From NCBI RefSeq assembly GCF_003721515.1, contig NZ_RJJD01000005.1:310001-374000 (forward strand): DNA of 64,000 bases, given 5' to 3'. A model generated the notes under the pieces. It searched no databases. It saw only the letters and a program-made list of their open reading frames with translations, and had not been told where the DNA came from. The position numbers were made by a program, and so were the translations under genes. Shown here piece by piece: positions 53,462 to 62,522 of this stretch. This DNA is from Rufibacter latericius (GTDB lineage: Bacteria; Bacteroidota; Bacteroidia; Cytophagales; Hymenobacteraceae). Every line of letters starts with the position of its first letter. The first letter of the stretch is position 1.

Positions 53462-54235
53462 TTAGTTTTCCACGGGGTGCATCTCCAATAAGATAGGGCA
53501 ATGATCAGAGTGCTTGGCTTCCGGTAAAATGGCCGCCCGTTTCATCAACGGTTTCAAGTGCTCTGACACCAACAGGTAATCGATCCGCCAGCCCAGGTTC
53601 TTGGCTCGAACATTGGCCCGATAGCTCCACCACGTGTATTGATGCGGCTCCGTATTGAAGTGGCGGAACGAATCAATGTACCCATCCTGCAGGAAATTGG
53701 AGAACCAGTTCCGTTCTTCGGGCAGAAAGCCGGATGAGTTCGCATTGGATTTCGGGTTGTGGATATCAATGGGCTGGTGGCAGATATTGTAGTCGCCGCA
53801 AATAACCAAACCCGGCACAGTGTCCTTTAAACCCTGAATGTACTGTTGAAAATCGCGGAGCCATTCCATCTTGAATCCCTGCCGATGTTCTCCGCTGGAC
53901 CCTGATGGCATGTAGACATTCAACACGGAGTAGCCATTGTAATCAGCCCTGATTACTCTTCCCTCCTGGTCATACTGTTCAATGCCGCACCCGATGCACA
54001 CGTTTTTAGGCTCCACCTTAGACAGGATGGCCACACCGCTATAGCCTTTCTTTACTGCCGGATGGATGTACACGTGGTACCCGATTTCCTCAAAGCAGGC
54101 TTTGTCAAACTTTGTCTCGTCTGCCTTTATCTCTTGCAAGCAGAGCACATCCGGGTTCGCGGCTTTCACCCAATCCAGGAAGCCTTTGGAAATGGCAGAC
54201 CTAATGCCGTTTACGTTGTAGCTGATAATCTTCAT
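53462..54235 (-). CDS. xth: Exodeoxyribonuclease III
   Basis: AP endonuclease and 3'-exonuclease of base excision repair. The 257-residue protein starts MKIISYNVNGIRSAI and has the family motifs LCLQEIKADE (metal-binding Glu), YNICHQPIDI (with the catalytic Asp region VICGDYN) and GWRIDYLLVSEHL and the final SDHCPI with the catalytic His. The 4-base overlap (ATGA) with the preceding gene indicates translational coupling. Confidence 0.95.
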   Translation of the reverse strand: MKIISYNVNGIRSAISKGFLDWVKAANPDVLCLQEIKADETKFDKACFEEIGYHVYIHPAVKKGYSGVAILSKVEPKNVCIGCGIEQYDQEGRVIRADYNGYSVLNVYMPSGSSGEHRQGFKMEWLRDFQQYIQGLKDTVPGLVICGDYNICHQPIDIHNPKSNANSSGFLPEERNWFSNFLQDGYIDSFRHFNTEPHQYTWWSYRANVRAKNLGWRIDYLLVSEHLKPLMKRAAILPEAKHSDHCPILLEMHPVEN

Positions 54236-54576
54236 GAATTCATTTCGTCAAAGTACTCAAGGGCGTGCCATTTGAGCATGCGCTCCTGCTCTTTCAGGTT
54301 ACAGGCGGGCAGTGGTTTCACCGATTTCCAGTGTGGCCAGCCTTCCTGATCCAAGCCATCCAGTTCATAGTAACCAGACAAACTGAGGAGTTTGCAGGTA
54401 GCAATGTGCATCAGGTCCTGCTTTTCTTCTTTGGTGAACTCCCGTACGCCTTGCCCAAGTTCCTGCACGCCCACCAAAAAAAGGATAGCATTCAGGTCAG
54501 GCTTCTTTCCAAACTTCTTCTTGATGTCCTGGCGCAACGCTGCCCACCTGACATCAAAATCTTCTTCGTTCTCCAT
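54232..54576 (-). CDS. Small conserved protein of unknown function upstream of xth
   Basis: A 114-residue cytoplasmic protein, mostly helical, with tryptophans in the C-terminal half (EGWPHWKSVKPLP). The N-terminal MENEEDFDVRWAALRQDIKKKFGKKPDLNAILFLVGVQELG suggests a helix bundle. I do not recognise a family with a known job. It overlaps xth by four bases, so it may be co-regulated with DNA repair. Confidence 0.78.
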   Translation of the reverse strand: MENEEDFDVRWAALRQDIKKKFGKKPDLNAILFLVGVQELGQGVREFTKEEKQDLMHIATCKLLSLSGYYELDGLDQEGWPHWKSVKPLPACNLKEQERMLKWHALEYFDEMNS

Positions 54577-54820
54577 AGAAATTCTGTGTGCATAAGTGGC
54601 ATTTAGCGAGAGTGGATTTCTCTATGCTATCCACTAGGTTTTGAGGTTCGTTTTCGGCCCGATTCTATGAAATCAGCCCTGAAACGCTGTTTTAAGTAGA
54701 TTATCCCTGTTGGCGTTTTCCGTAGGTGGACGGCGCAAAAGGAAGTAATCCACAGATGAAACAGAGCTGTTTCAGGGCTGATTTCCTGAAAACAGGCCCG
54801 AAACGAAAATCGATTTAGAC
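54577..54820. repeat. Two palindrome-family copies in tandem
   Basis: Copies at 54649-54686 (CGTTTTCGGCCC with partial partner CAGCCCTGAAACG) and 54769-54804 (GTTTCAGGGCTG with AGGCCCGAAAC). The second is 17 bases after the stop of the CMD gene and probably terminates it. A TAATCCACA nonamer lies between. Confidence 0.7.
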
Positions 54821-55195
54821 TTAGGCTTGCGCTTCGGTTTTCAGCTCTTCCCAGTACTCCACGGCTCTTCTGAAGTGCGGGATCACGATGGAACCACCAA
54901 TCAAATTCGCGATGGCGAAGACCTCGTATACTTCCTCATCTGAGAGGCCGCACTCAAAGCATTTACCCAAGTGGTACTTGATACAGTCGTCGCAGCGAAG
55001 AACCATGGAGCAGGCAAGACCCAGCATCTCCTTGGTTTTAACATCTACGGCCCCTTCGGCGTAAGCATTCGTATCCAAGTTGAAAAAGCGTTTGATCACT
55101 TTATTGTCCGCCTCCATGATCTTCTCGTTCATGCGGGTGCGGTAGTCGTTAAATTCTGTTACTAAGCTCATTTTATGCGTCATTAAAGGCGGCAT
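54821..55195 (-). CDS. Carboxymuconolactone decarboxylase (AhpD-like) family protein
   Basis: A 124-residue helical protein. The CxxC active-site pair is in LRCDDCIKYHLGKCFECG, followed by HxxE-like residues. Proteins of this family act as decarboxylases or as peroxidase partners of the AhpD type, and the pair CDDC suggests redox activity. Substrate unknown. It faces the divergent comF gene with only 49 bases between, so the promoters overlap. Confidence 0.87.
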   Translation of the reverse strand: MPPLMTHKMSLVTEFNDYRTRMNEKIMEADNKVIKRFFNLDTNAYAEGAVDVKTKEMLGLACSMVLRCDDCIKYHLGKCFECGLSDEEVYEVFAIANLIGGSIVIPHFRRAVEYWEELKTEAQA

Positions 55196-55244
55196 TCTGC
55201 GCCGCTACTGTAAAGTTACATCAAAAAATTTTTAAGTATAGTTT

Positions 55245-55958
55245 ATGCCACAGCCGCAGATGGTCCTCAGGTCGCTTTACCATGATTTTCTGGCCTTACT
55301 TTTCCCAGAGGATTGCCGGGCTTGCGGTGGAGAACTGGCTATGGGCGAAGAAGTCATCTGTAGTCACTGTCGCATCAAACTTCCTTATTCTGATTTTCAC
55401 CTCTCCCCTACCCAGAACCCCTTGCATCAAGTTTTCTGGGGAAGAGTGCCTATTCAGTTGGCCGTGGCTTACCTTAAGTTCCAGGAGAAAGGACGCGTAC
55501 AGCGGTTACTCCACCAGTTGAAATATAAAGGACAGGAAGAAGTAGGTGAGCTCTTAGGAAGATGGTTTGGAGCCCAGTTACGAGAGCAGGAGGAATTCCA
55601 GCCTGTGGATGTGGTAGTGCCGGTGCCCTTACATAAGAGTAAACTTAAGCAGCGTGGCTACAACCAGGTAGAGGGATTTGCCCAAGCTATTGCCGAGAAC
55701 CTGGAAGTTCCGTTAGTGGCAGACGCTTTAAAGAAGAATTTGGTGAGCGGGACTCAAACCACAAAGAACCGACAAGCTAGGTGGGAAGCAATGCGTCAAT
55801 TATATACTATCCACAAGCCCGAGGCAGTACAAGGAAAGCATGTGCTGTTGATAGATGATGTCATTACCACAGGTGCCACCATTGAAGCCTGTGCCGATAT
55901 CCTGCTGAAGAACGGAGCAAGTGCCGTCAGTGTAGCTTCTATTGCTTACACTCTATAA
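55245..55958 (+). CDS. comF: ComF family amidophosphoribosyltransferase-like protein
   Basis: A 237-residue protein with a four-Cys zinc finger at residues about 18-40 (EDCRACGG, ICSHCRIK) and a phosphoribosyltransferase domain ending in the PRPP loop VLLIDDVITTGAT near 205-217. In naturally competent bacteria ComF helps DNA uptake or early steps of recombination; its biochemical reaction is not settled. Single gene, stopped by the terminator at 56002. Confidence 0.9.
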   Translation: MPQPQMVLRSLYHDFLALLFPEDCRACGGELAMGEEVICSHCRIKLPYSDFHLSPTQNPLHQVFWGRVPIQLAVAYLKFQEKGRVQRLLHQLKYKGQEEVGELLGRWFGAQLREQEEFQPVDVVVPVPLHKSKLKQRGYNQVEGFAQAIAENLEVPLVADALKKNLVSGTQTTKNRQARWEAMRQLYTIHKPEAVQGKHVLLIDDVITTGATIEACADILLKNGASAVSVASIAYTL

Positions 55959-56001
55959 TGCTGCCCTAAAATATTTGGGTAAACCCAAACCAAACCCTTA
56001 T

Positions 56002-56040
56002 AAAACAAGAAAGGCCGGATATACCGGCCTTTCTTGTTTT
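56002..56040. terminator. Bidirectional terminator between comF and gldJ
   Basis: Perfect 17-bp arms AAAACAAGAAAGGCCGG and its complement with loop ATATA; A-tract on one side and T-tract on the other. Confidence 0.92.
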
Positions 56041-56059
56041 ATTGAGATAATGTGATTTC

Positions 56060-57247
56060 TTATTTGTTTGAGCCAGTGTTGATCATGGCGCAACGGAAAC
56101 CGATAGTTGAAGTAGCAGAATCCTGCTCCATGTAACGACGGGTTCCTGGAGATAACCAGTACGCCACGTCTTTCCATGAGCCACCTTTGAACACGCGCAC
56201 GGTGTTGGTGATCAGAGACTGGAAGCCGGCTACGTCATACAGAGAAGAGTCATCCTGTACCCCGTTACGGCGAACTGGGTTCAAATCTTCTACATCCTGG
56301 AAAGAAAGCGGACGGTACACGTCTTGTACCCACTCGTTCACGTTACCAGCCATGTTGTACAGACCGAAGTCGTTTGGTGGGTAAGCGTACACGTACTCGG
56401 TGATCATGGCACCATCATTCAAAGAACCAGCAATACCGGCGTAGTCACCACGGCCGCGTTTGAAGTTAGCCAGGAACTGACCTTGGCCTTTTCCGTATGG
56501 GTTACGCACTTGGTGTCCATCCCAAGGATAGATACGCTTGTTGGTTTGGTTTTCTTCTTCGCTCAACTGGGTTCCAATCAAAGCCTGAGCAGCATATTCC
56601 CACTCAGCTTCTGTTGGGAGACGGTAGTTCGGAAGAACGGCGCCTGACTCAACAGGAGGGGTTGCGCCTTCGGCTAATTCACCATCATAGTCTTTCGCCA
56701 GGTTTTTGTTTACCATAGCAGTACGCCAGGTACAGTAATCCTGGGCTTGTAACCAGCTCACCCCTACTACCGGGTAGTAGCGGAAACCTGGGTAACGCAG
56801 GTAATAGTTTACGTAAGGGTCATTGAAAGAAAGCTCACGCTCCCAAACAGTGGTATCGGGCAAAGCCTTGGCGTAGATTTCTTCAGAAGAGTCTTTTCTG
56901 ATGTAATGCAGGTACTCCAACCAGTGAATGTTGGCTACCTCCGCCTCGTCCATGTAGAAAGAAGCCACGGTAACGGTACGCTCAATGTTGTCACGGGTCA
57001 TGGCCACATCTTCCTCTGAAGAACCAAGGGTAGTTCTACCACCTTCAATAAATACCAAACCGGGTCCTTCAGGTACGTCGCTATAGTCCGCTACAGCAAA
57101 ACCACCTTCTTCATCATCGTAAGAGATACCGGTGGCAGTACTGTTCTTCCCGGGATCCTGGCTAGTAGGACGGTTGTTTTTGGAGCACGAGGAGAAAACT
57201 ACAGCCCCCGCCGCCAGAACGTACATTAAATGTTTAGAAAGTTTCAT
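56060..57247 (-). CDS. gldJ: Gliding motility lipoprotein GldJ (SUMF1/FGE-like, type IX secretion)
   Basis: A 395-residue lipoprotein (VVFSSC, Cys21). After a flexible linker (TSQDPGKNSTATGISYDDEEGGF) the FGE-sulfatase-like domain fills residues 60-390: GLVFIEGGRTTLGSSEEDV, MDEAEVANIHWLEYLHY, RLPTEAEWEYAAQA, NMAGNVNEWVQDV and the final TIGFRCAMI. The beginning and the EGG-x(4)-G pattern with following 'DEAEV' match GldJ rather than GldK. GldJ is needed for gliding and type IX secretion and stabilises GldK/L/M/N in Flavobacterium. The gene for a PorP/SprF barrel lies 75 bases upstream in the same direction. Confidence 0.85.
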   Translation of the reverse strand: MKLSKHLMYVLAAGAVVFSSCSKNNRPTSQDPGKNSTATGISYDDEEGGFAVADYSDVPEGPGLVFIEGGRTTLGSSEEDVAMTRDNIERTVTVASFYMDEAEVANIHWLEYLHYIRKDSSEEIYAKALPDTTVWERELSFNDPYVNYYLRYPGFRYYPVVGVSWLQAQDYCTWRTAMVNKNLAKDYDGELAEGATPPVESGAVLPNYRLPTEAEWEYAAQALIGTQLSEEENQTNKRIYPWDGHQVRNPYGKGQGQFLANFKRGRGDYAGIAGSLNDGAMITEYVYAYPPNDFGLYNMAGNVNEWVQDVYRPLSFQDVEDLNPVRRNGVQDDSSLYDVAGFQSLITNTVRVFKGGSWKDVAYWLSPGTRRYMEQDSATSTIGFRCAMINTGSNK

Positions 57248-57321
57248 AAAAATGGTAAATACCAGGTAAAATTGTATTCTTTAGATCAAATGTGGCTTTT
57301 AACACGCAATAATATAGAAAA

Positions 57322-58398
57322 TTAGAATGCCGGGCAAGCAATCCGATTGTATTTCTTGTCGGAACCGGATCTTTTGAAAATCTTCAAGTAATCCACTTTC
57401 TCAAAAGAGAGAACCAGCTCATGCGTTGGGCCCAGTGAAATAGGGCTTGCCGCCAGCGGATGCCGGTACCCGTATCCTATTTTAAATTCTGTATGTGTAA
57501 CGCCAACTAACCCCTGAAAAGTGCTTGTAAATGAAGTATTTTTTGCGCCGGGTAAAAAAGCTAACCCTAATCCTACCGTTACCGGAGTTATGTTCGCATA
57601 AACGCTGGCATCTAAGCGGTTAAAGCTGCGCTGGTGGGTATACGAAAGCGTAGGAATAAAGCTGATTTCCTCAAAATGATCTCGGTCAAAATGGCTGCGC
57701 ACATAGAACCTGTAACCCGTCTGCATTTGGAAAGTTGGCCCTACCGTACTAGCCGCCATTTCGCCCACCTGAGGGTTGTTGACATGATGCCCCGAAACCC
57801 CAAGCCAGAACTGTGGCGTGAAAAGCAGCAGCCCTCCAGACAAAGTCAGGTAAGAGGTTTTATCCAATCCAAAGGTCTCTGCCGTAGGGCCGCTAATGGT
57901 CCCATTTGAATTTAACTGATCTTCAAAAACAAGCCCGTTCGTGGAGGGTTTCTGCGAACCGTAGCCCACCTGCATTCCGGCGCTTAAGTCCAGTTTCTCG
58001 CGTAGTTTGGTATGATAGGCATATAACAGGCCTGCCTGTATTTTCTGGTACCCGCCGGTTGGGGCTTTATCGGCTAGAAACGTGGCACCTAGGGCATTCT
58101 TGTTTTCCTGAAACCGGTACTCTCCGCTGGCCCATTGGGTGCTAAACCCGTTGTTCACGCCCGTCCATTGGGAACGGTATCCGGCAGTTATGCTGTAGTC
58201 AGACAATAATCCGGTGAATGCGGGGTTTAAAAAGAGACGGTGGGCATAGGGTAATGTACTGACGGTTTCCTGCGCCATCGCACCAAAGGGCGACAAGAGA
58301 GAAAAACAACCTGCTACCCACAAGCTTCTCCAACCGGTCTTCTTCCCGATGATTCCACGGCACACAAATTGCAGGAACTCCTGTAAGCGTATATTCAT
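57322..58398 (-). CDS. porP: PorP/SprF family type IX secretion outer-membrane protein
   Basis: A 358-residue outer-membrane barrel. The signal peptide (about 1-34, ending GAMAQE) is followed by FLNPAFTGLLSDYSITAGYRSQWTGVNNG, the recognised start of PorP/SprF proteins, then alternating strands. SprF-type proteins help secretion or anchoring of SprB-like adhesins; PorP binds the type IX machinery. The ATG at 58398 gives the natural signal peptide; an 11-residue longer form from 58431 is possible but less likely. It shares a 45-bp divergent gap with the AsmA gene. Confidence 0.85.
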   Translation of the reverse strand: MNIRLQEFLQFVCRGIIGKKTGWRSLWVAGCFSLLSPFGAMAQETVSTLPYAHRLFLNPAFTGLLSDYSITAGYRSQWTGVNNGFSTQWASGEYRFQENKNALGATFLADKAPTGGYQKIQAGLLYAYHTKLREKLDLSAGMQVGYGSQKPSTNGLVFEDQLNSNGTISGPTAETFGLDKTSYLTLSGGLLLFTPQFWLGVSGHHVNNPQVGEMAASTVGPTFQMQTGYRFYVRSHFDRDHFEEISFIPTLSYTHQRSFNRLDASVYANITPVTVGLGLAFLPGAKNTSFTSTFQGLVGVTHTEFKIGYGYRHPLAASPISLGPTHELVLSFEKVDYLKIFKRSGSDKKYNRIACPAF

Positions 58399-58443
58399 CT
58401 GAAAATACCTAAACTTACAAGCTGAAAACACATCATTACTAAC

Positions 58444-61400
58444 ATGAGGAAAGTATTTATAGGTCTGGCAGTTTTTATTGTAGTATTGCTAGCTGCAGCC
58501 GCCCTTATTCCTGTCTTCTTCAAAGATAAAATAAAAGAGCGCTTGGATAAAGAGATTGCCAAAAGTATCAATGCCCGCGTCTTATACGAAACAAATAACG
58601 TAAGTCTGTCGCTATTTCGCACATTCCCAGACCTGGGCCTGGGGGTGAAAGAGCTCACCATTATAGGAAAAGACTCGTTCCAGCGCGATACCCTTGCCTA
58701 TTTACCGAATTTCAACCTGGGTCTTGACCTGATGAGTGTGATCTCCGGCGATCAGATTGAGATCAACTCTGTGCAGATGGATGAGCCGCGCATTAAACTG
58801 CTGGTGCTTAAAAGCGGCAAAGCTAACTGGGACATCTTTATCCCGGACACCGCCGCTACCCCAGAAGCCCAGGACACCACCGATTTCAAGATGGGCATTG
58901 AGGAATGGAAGGTCAACAACGGCCAGATCGTGTACCAAGACCTGAGCATTCCCTTTGCCGTGAACGCCTACAACGTGCAGCACACCGGCAGCGGTGACCT
59001 GGCCAAAGACGTTTTTGACATGGAAACCAAAACCCAGGCCGAGCGCTTCACCATGACGTACGGTGGCGTGAACTACATTGAGAACAAGAAACTGGACGCC
59101 GATGTGACCATGGCCATGGACCTGGCCAATTCAAAATACACCTTTAAAGACAACAACTTCCGGATCAATGATTTTGCCCTGGGGATGGCAGGTTCCATTG
59201 CCATGCCCACCGATGACATCAATCTGGATTTAACTTTTAAGGCGCTGGAGACCGATTTCAAAAACATTTTCTCGCTGGTGCCCGGCGTGTTCACTGAGAA
59301 CTTTAAAGACGTGAAGACCGATGGCAAGGTAGCGTTCAATGGATATGTGAAAGGCGTCTTCAACGAGACCACCCTGCCCGGCTTCGGGGTAGACCTGAAA
59401 GTGAACAACGGAACCTTCCAGTACCCAGACCTTCCGCAGGCCGCCAAAAACATTAACATTGACATGAGCGTGAAGAACGCTGACGGTAACATTGACCACA
59501 CGCTGATCGATGTCCGCAAACTGCACCTTGACCTTGGCAAGAACCCCGTGGATGGTCGCGTAGTCATTGATGGCTTAGAACCGATGAAAGTAGACGGAAA
59601 CCTGAAAGCCAAACTAGACTTAGCCGAAGTTACGAAAGTGTTCCCGCTGGAAGGCACCACCCTTCGTGGCTTGCTGGACATAGACGCTAATGCCAAAGGC
59701 GTGTACTTTGAGAACCATATGCCCGTGGTGACCGCCAAACTGAATTTGACCAATGGCTACGTGAAATCTTCCTCCTTCCCCGCTCCGTTGGAACAAGTAA
59801 CTGTGGCTTCTACCGTAGTGAACCGCACCGGCAACGCTGCTGATACCGATATCCAGGTTTCCCGCTTTAGGATGCTTTTGGACAAAGAACCCCTGGAAGG
59901 CCGTGTCGCGATCAAGAACCTGGCTCAGCCCCAGTTCGATGCTGATGTGAAAGGCGTGTTAGACTTGACTAAACTGACCAAGATCTTCCCCATTGAAGGC
60001 ACCACCCTCAGCGGACGTTTGAACGGAAACATTCTGGCCAAAGGAAAAATGACCGATGTAGACGCGGGCCGTTACGGCAACGTGCAGGCGAGCGGAACCG
60101 TGCAGATTGCCAACCTGAACTACAAGAGCACCGATCTTCCCCAGGGCATGCGCATTAACTCAGCCAAAGCTACTTTCAACAACGAGCAGGTGGCGCTTCA
60201 GCAATTGAACGGGTTCCTGGGCAAGAGCGATGTGCAGATGGATGGCACAGTCTCCAATTACATGGGCTACCTGTTCTCTGAGAACCAGCCGCTGCGCGGA
60301 AACTTCAGTTTGCGTTCCAACAACTTCAACGTGAACGAGTGGATGGTAGATGAACACACCGGCCAAACGGTCCCTTCATCCACCCATGAGGCCCAAGGCG
60401 TGGTACAGATCCCCACGAACCTAGATATGGTGTTGACAACCCAGGCAGGAATGGTAATCTATGACAACCTCAAACTGCAGAATCTGAAAGGGAAAGTGAG
60501 CCTTAAAGATCAGATAGCCAGACTGGAAGATGTTACTTTCAACACCCTAGGCGGGCAGTTCTCCACCACGGGAACATATGATTCAAGAGACCTTATCCAC
60601 CCCACTTTCTCTTTCGGGTTGGACATCAAGAATCTTGATTTTCAACAGTCCTTTAACTCCTTCAACACCATTCAGCAAATCGCACCAATTGCCAAACTAT
60701 TGAAAGGTGAGTTCTCTTCTAAGTTTAACTTCAGCGGGGAACTGGGCAGTGACATGATGCCTGTTTTAAGCTCACTTTCCGGAAAAGGCATGATAGAGGT
60801 TGTGGAAGCCGTGGTAACGAACATCAAAGCCCTGAGCAAAATCAGCCAGTTGACCAACCTGAAGGAAGTGCAGAATTTCACCCTAAAGAACCGAGGCTTC
60901 GCGGCTGAGATCGTGGGCGGGAACCTGGTAGTAAAACCATTTGATTTTGCCGTGGGCGATATCAAGATGACGGTGGGAGGCACCAACAACGTTAGTGGAA
61001 AAGTAGACTACGTGGTAGCCATGGATGTGCCCTCCGGAAAAGTTGGAAACGCCCTTGCCGGCAAGATCACCAGCTTAACGGGTGTGCAAAACCTCAATGG
61101 ATTGGAACGGGTAACGCTCCAGTTAGGCGTCACCGGAAACTACAATGACCCTGCCGTTGCCCTGAAAGGCAGCAGCCTCAAAGCCGAGGCTTCCTCGTTG
61201 GTGAAACAGGTAGTAACCAATAAACTGGAAGGCGTAAAAGAAAAGCTGAACGTGAACGTACCCACCAACAAAGACAGCTTGAAACTAGAATTGGCTAAAA
61301 AGCAGCAGGAAATAGAACTCAAAGCGCGCCAGGAACTGGAAGCGAAAAGACAAGAGGCCGAGCAAAAACTTAAGTCCGAAGCAAAATCAAGGCTGAATAA

Positions 61401-61458
61401 ACTTCTTGCCCCAAGAAAGCCAACCACCTCACAACCAGCTGATACCACTAAGAAGTAG
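58444..61458 (+). CDS. AsmA family protein
   Basis: A 1004-residue envelope protein with one N-terminal membrane segment (7-27) and a long periplasmic beta-rich domain. AsmA domain landmarks include the N-terminal VSLSLFRTFPDLGLGVKELTI and the C-terminal NFSGELGSDMMPVLSSLSGKGMIEV. AsmA-like proteins belong to the group of bridge-like lipid transporters and affect outer-membrane assembly. The tail is Lys/Glu-rich (residues 940-1004, coiled coil with KQQEIELKARQELEAKRQ). Single-gene transcript ended by the palindrome at 61474. Confidence 0.9.
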   Translation: MRKVFIGLAVFIVVLLAAAALIPVFFKDKIKERLDKEIAKSINARVLYETNNVSLSLFRTFPDLGLGVKELTIIGKDSFQRDTLAYLPNFNLGLDLMSVISGDQIEINSVQMDEPRIKLLVLKSGKANWDIFIPDTAATPEAQDTTDFKMGIEEWKVNNGQIVYQDLSIPFAVNAYNVQHTGSGDLAKDVFDMETKTQAERFTMTYGGVNYIENKKLDADVTMAMDLANSKYTFKDNNFRINDFALGMAGSIAMPTDDINLDLTFKALETDFKNIFSLVPGVFTENFKDVKTDGKVAFNGYVKGVFNETTLPGFGVDLKVNNGTFQYPDLPQAAKNINIDMSVKNADGNIDHTLIDVRKLHLDLGKNPVDGRVVIDGLEPMKVDGNLKAKLDLAEVTKVFPLEGTTLRGLLDIDANAKGVYFENHMPVVTAKLNLTNGYVKSSSFPAPLEQVTVASTVVNRTGNAADTDIQVSRFRMLLDKEPLEGRVAIKNLAQPQFDADVKGVLDLTKLTKIFPIEGTTLSGRLNGNILAKGKMTDVDAGRYGNVQASGTVQIANLNYKSTDLPQGMRINSAKATFNNEQVALQQLNGFLGKSDVQMDGTVSNYMGYLFSENQPLRGNFSLRSNNFNVNEWMVDEHTGQTVPSSTHEAQGVVQIPTNLDMVLTTQAGMVIYDNLKLQNLKGKVSLKDQIARLEDVTFNTLGGQFSTTGTYDSRDLIHPTFSFGLDIKNLDFQQSFNSFNTIQQIAPIAKLLKGEFSSKFNFSGELGSDMMPVLSSLSGKGMIEVVEAVVTNIKALSKISQLTNLKEVQNFTLKNRGFAAEIVGGNLVVKPFDFAVGDIKMTVGGTNNVSGKVDYVVAMDVPSGKVGNALAGKITSLTGVQNLNGLERVTLQLGVTGNYNDPAVALKGSSLKAEASSLVKQVVTNKLEGVKEKLNVNVPTNKDSLKLELAKKQQEIELKARQELEAKRQEAEQKLKSEAKSRLNKLLAPRKPTTSQPADTTKK

Positions 61459-61473
61459 TAAGAATAACCATAT

Positions 61474-61528
61474 AAACAGAGCCGTTTTTAGCCCTTTTTC
61501 TTCAAATAGGCTAAAAACGGCTCTGTTT
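61474..61528 (+). terminator. Perfect palindrome terminator after the AsmA gene
   Basis: Perfect 20-bp arms (61474-61493 and 61509-61528) followed by TTG, with the inner family signature CTTTTTCTTCAAA; 15 bases after the stop, U-tract in the right arm end. Confidence 0.88.
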
Positions 61529-61610
61529 TTGTATAGCAGATTTCCGCCAACCTTGCGTATAAGGTGGCGGCCGCCGAAAAGGGTGGTCATAGTCAACTCA
61601 CCTTTTTACT

Positions 61611-62405
61611 ATGAAAAAAAGATTCTTTTTTGCCATGCTGTGGACGGCCGCCCTCGGGTTTGCCTGTTCAGATTCTGATGAGAAAGACCCGGCTGGGTCA
61701 GCGCACATGGAAGTTCGGCTCACCGATGCTCCCGGCGATTATGAAGAAGTAAACGTAGACATCCGCTCGGTGCAGATCCACCGCGATGGCAGCGACGAGG
61801 AAGCAGGCTGGGAAACCCTGGAAACCATCAAACCTGGGGTGTACAACCTGCTTGATTTCTCCAACGGCCGTGATACGTTGCTCGCCAGCGCTACCCTGCC
61901 TCCCGGACGCATTTCGCAGATAAGATTAGTCTTGGGCAATAACAATTCCCTTCGGTTAAAAGGAGAAACCACTCCCCGTCCGTTGACTACGCCTAGCGGC
62001 CAGACCTCCGGACTGAAACTGCAGATCAACGCAGACCTGGAAGCGGATGTCACCTATGTACTGCTGCTAGACTTTGACGCCGCTAAGTCAATTGTTCCAC
62101 GTGGTAATAGCGGACAGTTCAACCTTAAGCCCGTAATCAGGACCTTGACCAAGGCGGTAGCCGGGGGAATCAAAGGAACCGTGACCCCTGCCGCTGCTAA
62201 ACCTGGCATCCTGGTAATTTCCGCGGCCAACGATACTATTGGAGGATTTGCCGATGATGCCGGTCATTACCTGATCAAAGGAGTTCCGGCCGGAACTTAC
62301 AAAGTGCAGTTCAGCACCGCTGAGCCTTATAAGGATAAGGAACTCACCAACATTGTGGTCACCAACGATAGAATCACCGAAGTTCCGGCAGTAGACCTGA
62401 ACTAA
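61611..62405 (+). CDS. DUF4382 lipoprotein with carboxypeptidase-like domain
   Basis: A 264-residue lipoprotein (GFACSDS, Cys20). The DUF4382 domain (about 30-180) begins MEVRLTDAPGDYEEVNVDIRSVQIH and continues GVYNLLDFSNG and LPPGRISQIRLVLG; a carboxypeptidase-regulatory-like beta domain (about 185-260) includes GIKGTVTPAAAKP and ADDAGHYLIKGVPAGTY. Function unknown; expected at the outer membrane. It is a single-gene unit with its own strong terminator. Confidence 0.87.
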   Translation: MKKRFFFAMLWTAALGFACSDSDEKDPAGSAHMEVRLTDAPGDYEEVNVDIRSVQIHRDGSDEEAGWETLETIKPGVYNLLDFSNGRDTLLASATLPPGRISQIRLVLGNNNSLRLKGETTPRPLTTPSGQTSGLKLQINADLEADVTYVLLLDFDAAKSIVPRGNSGQFNLKPVIRTLTKAVAGGIKGTVTPAAAKPGILVISAANDTIGGFADDAGHYLIKGVPAGTYKVQFSTAEPYKDKELTNIVVTNDRITEVPAVDLN

Positions 62406-62408
62406 CGT

Positions 62409-62471
62409 ACTTGTCTATAAAAGAAAAGGGGGAAGCCTGCAGAGGCCTCCCCTTTTCTTTTATAGACAAGT
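62409..62471. terminator. Very long near-perfect palindrome terminator
   Basis: Perfect 23-bp outer arms (62409-62431 and 62449-62471) with a smaller inner stem GGA/TCC. It ends within four bases of the next palindrome (62475) and serves the converging DUF4382 and DinB genes. Confidence 0.88.
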
Positions 62472-62474
62472 GTT

Positions 62475-62510
62475 GTTTTAAGGCTTTTTATTGGGAAAAG
62501 GCCCTAAAAC
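62475..62510. repeat. Palindrome-family copy
   Basis: GTTTTAAGGC and GCCCTAAAAC around CTTTTTATTGGGAAAAG, 12 bases from the DinB stop, directly next to the 63-nt terminator. Confidence 0.7.
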
Positions 62511-62522
62511 GAATTCGTAAGA

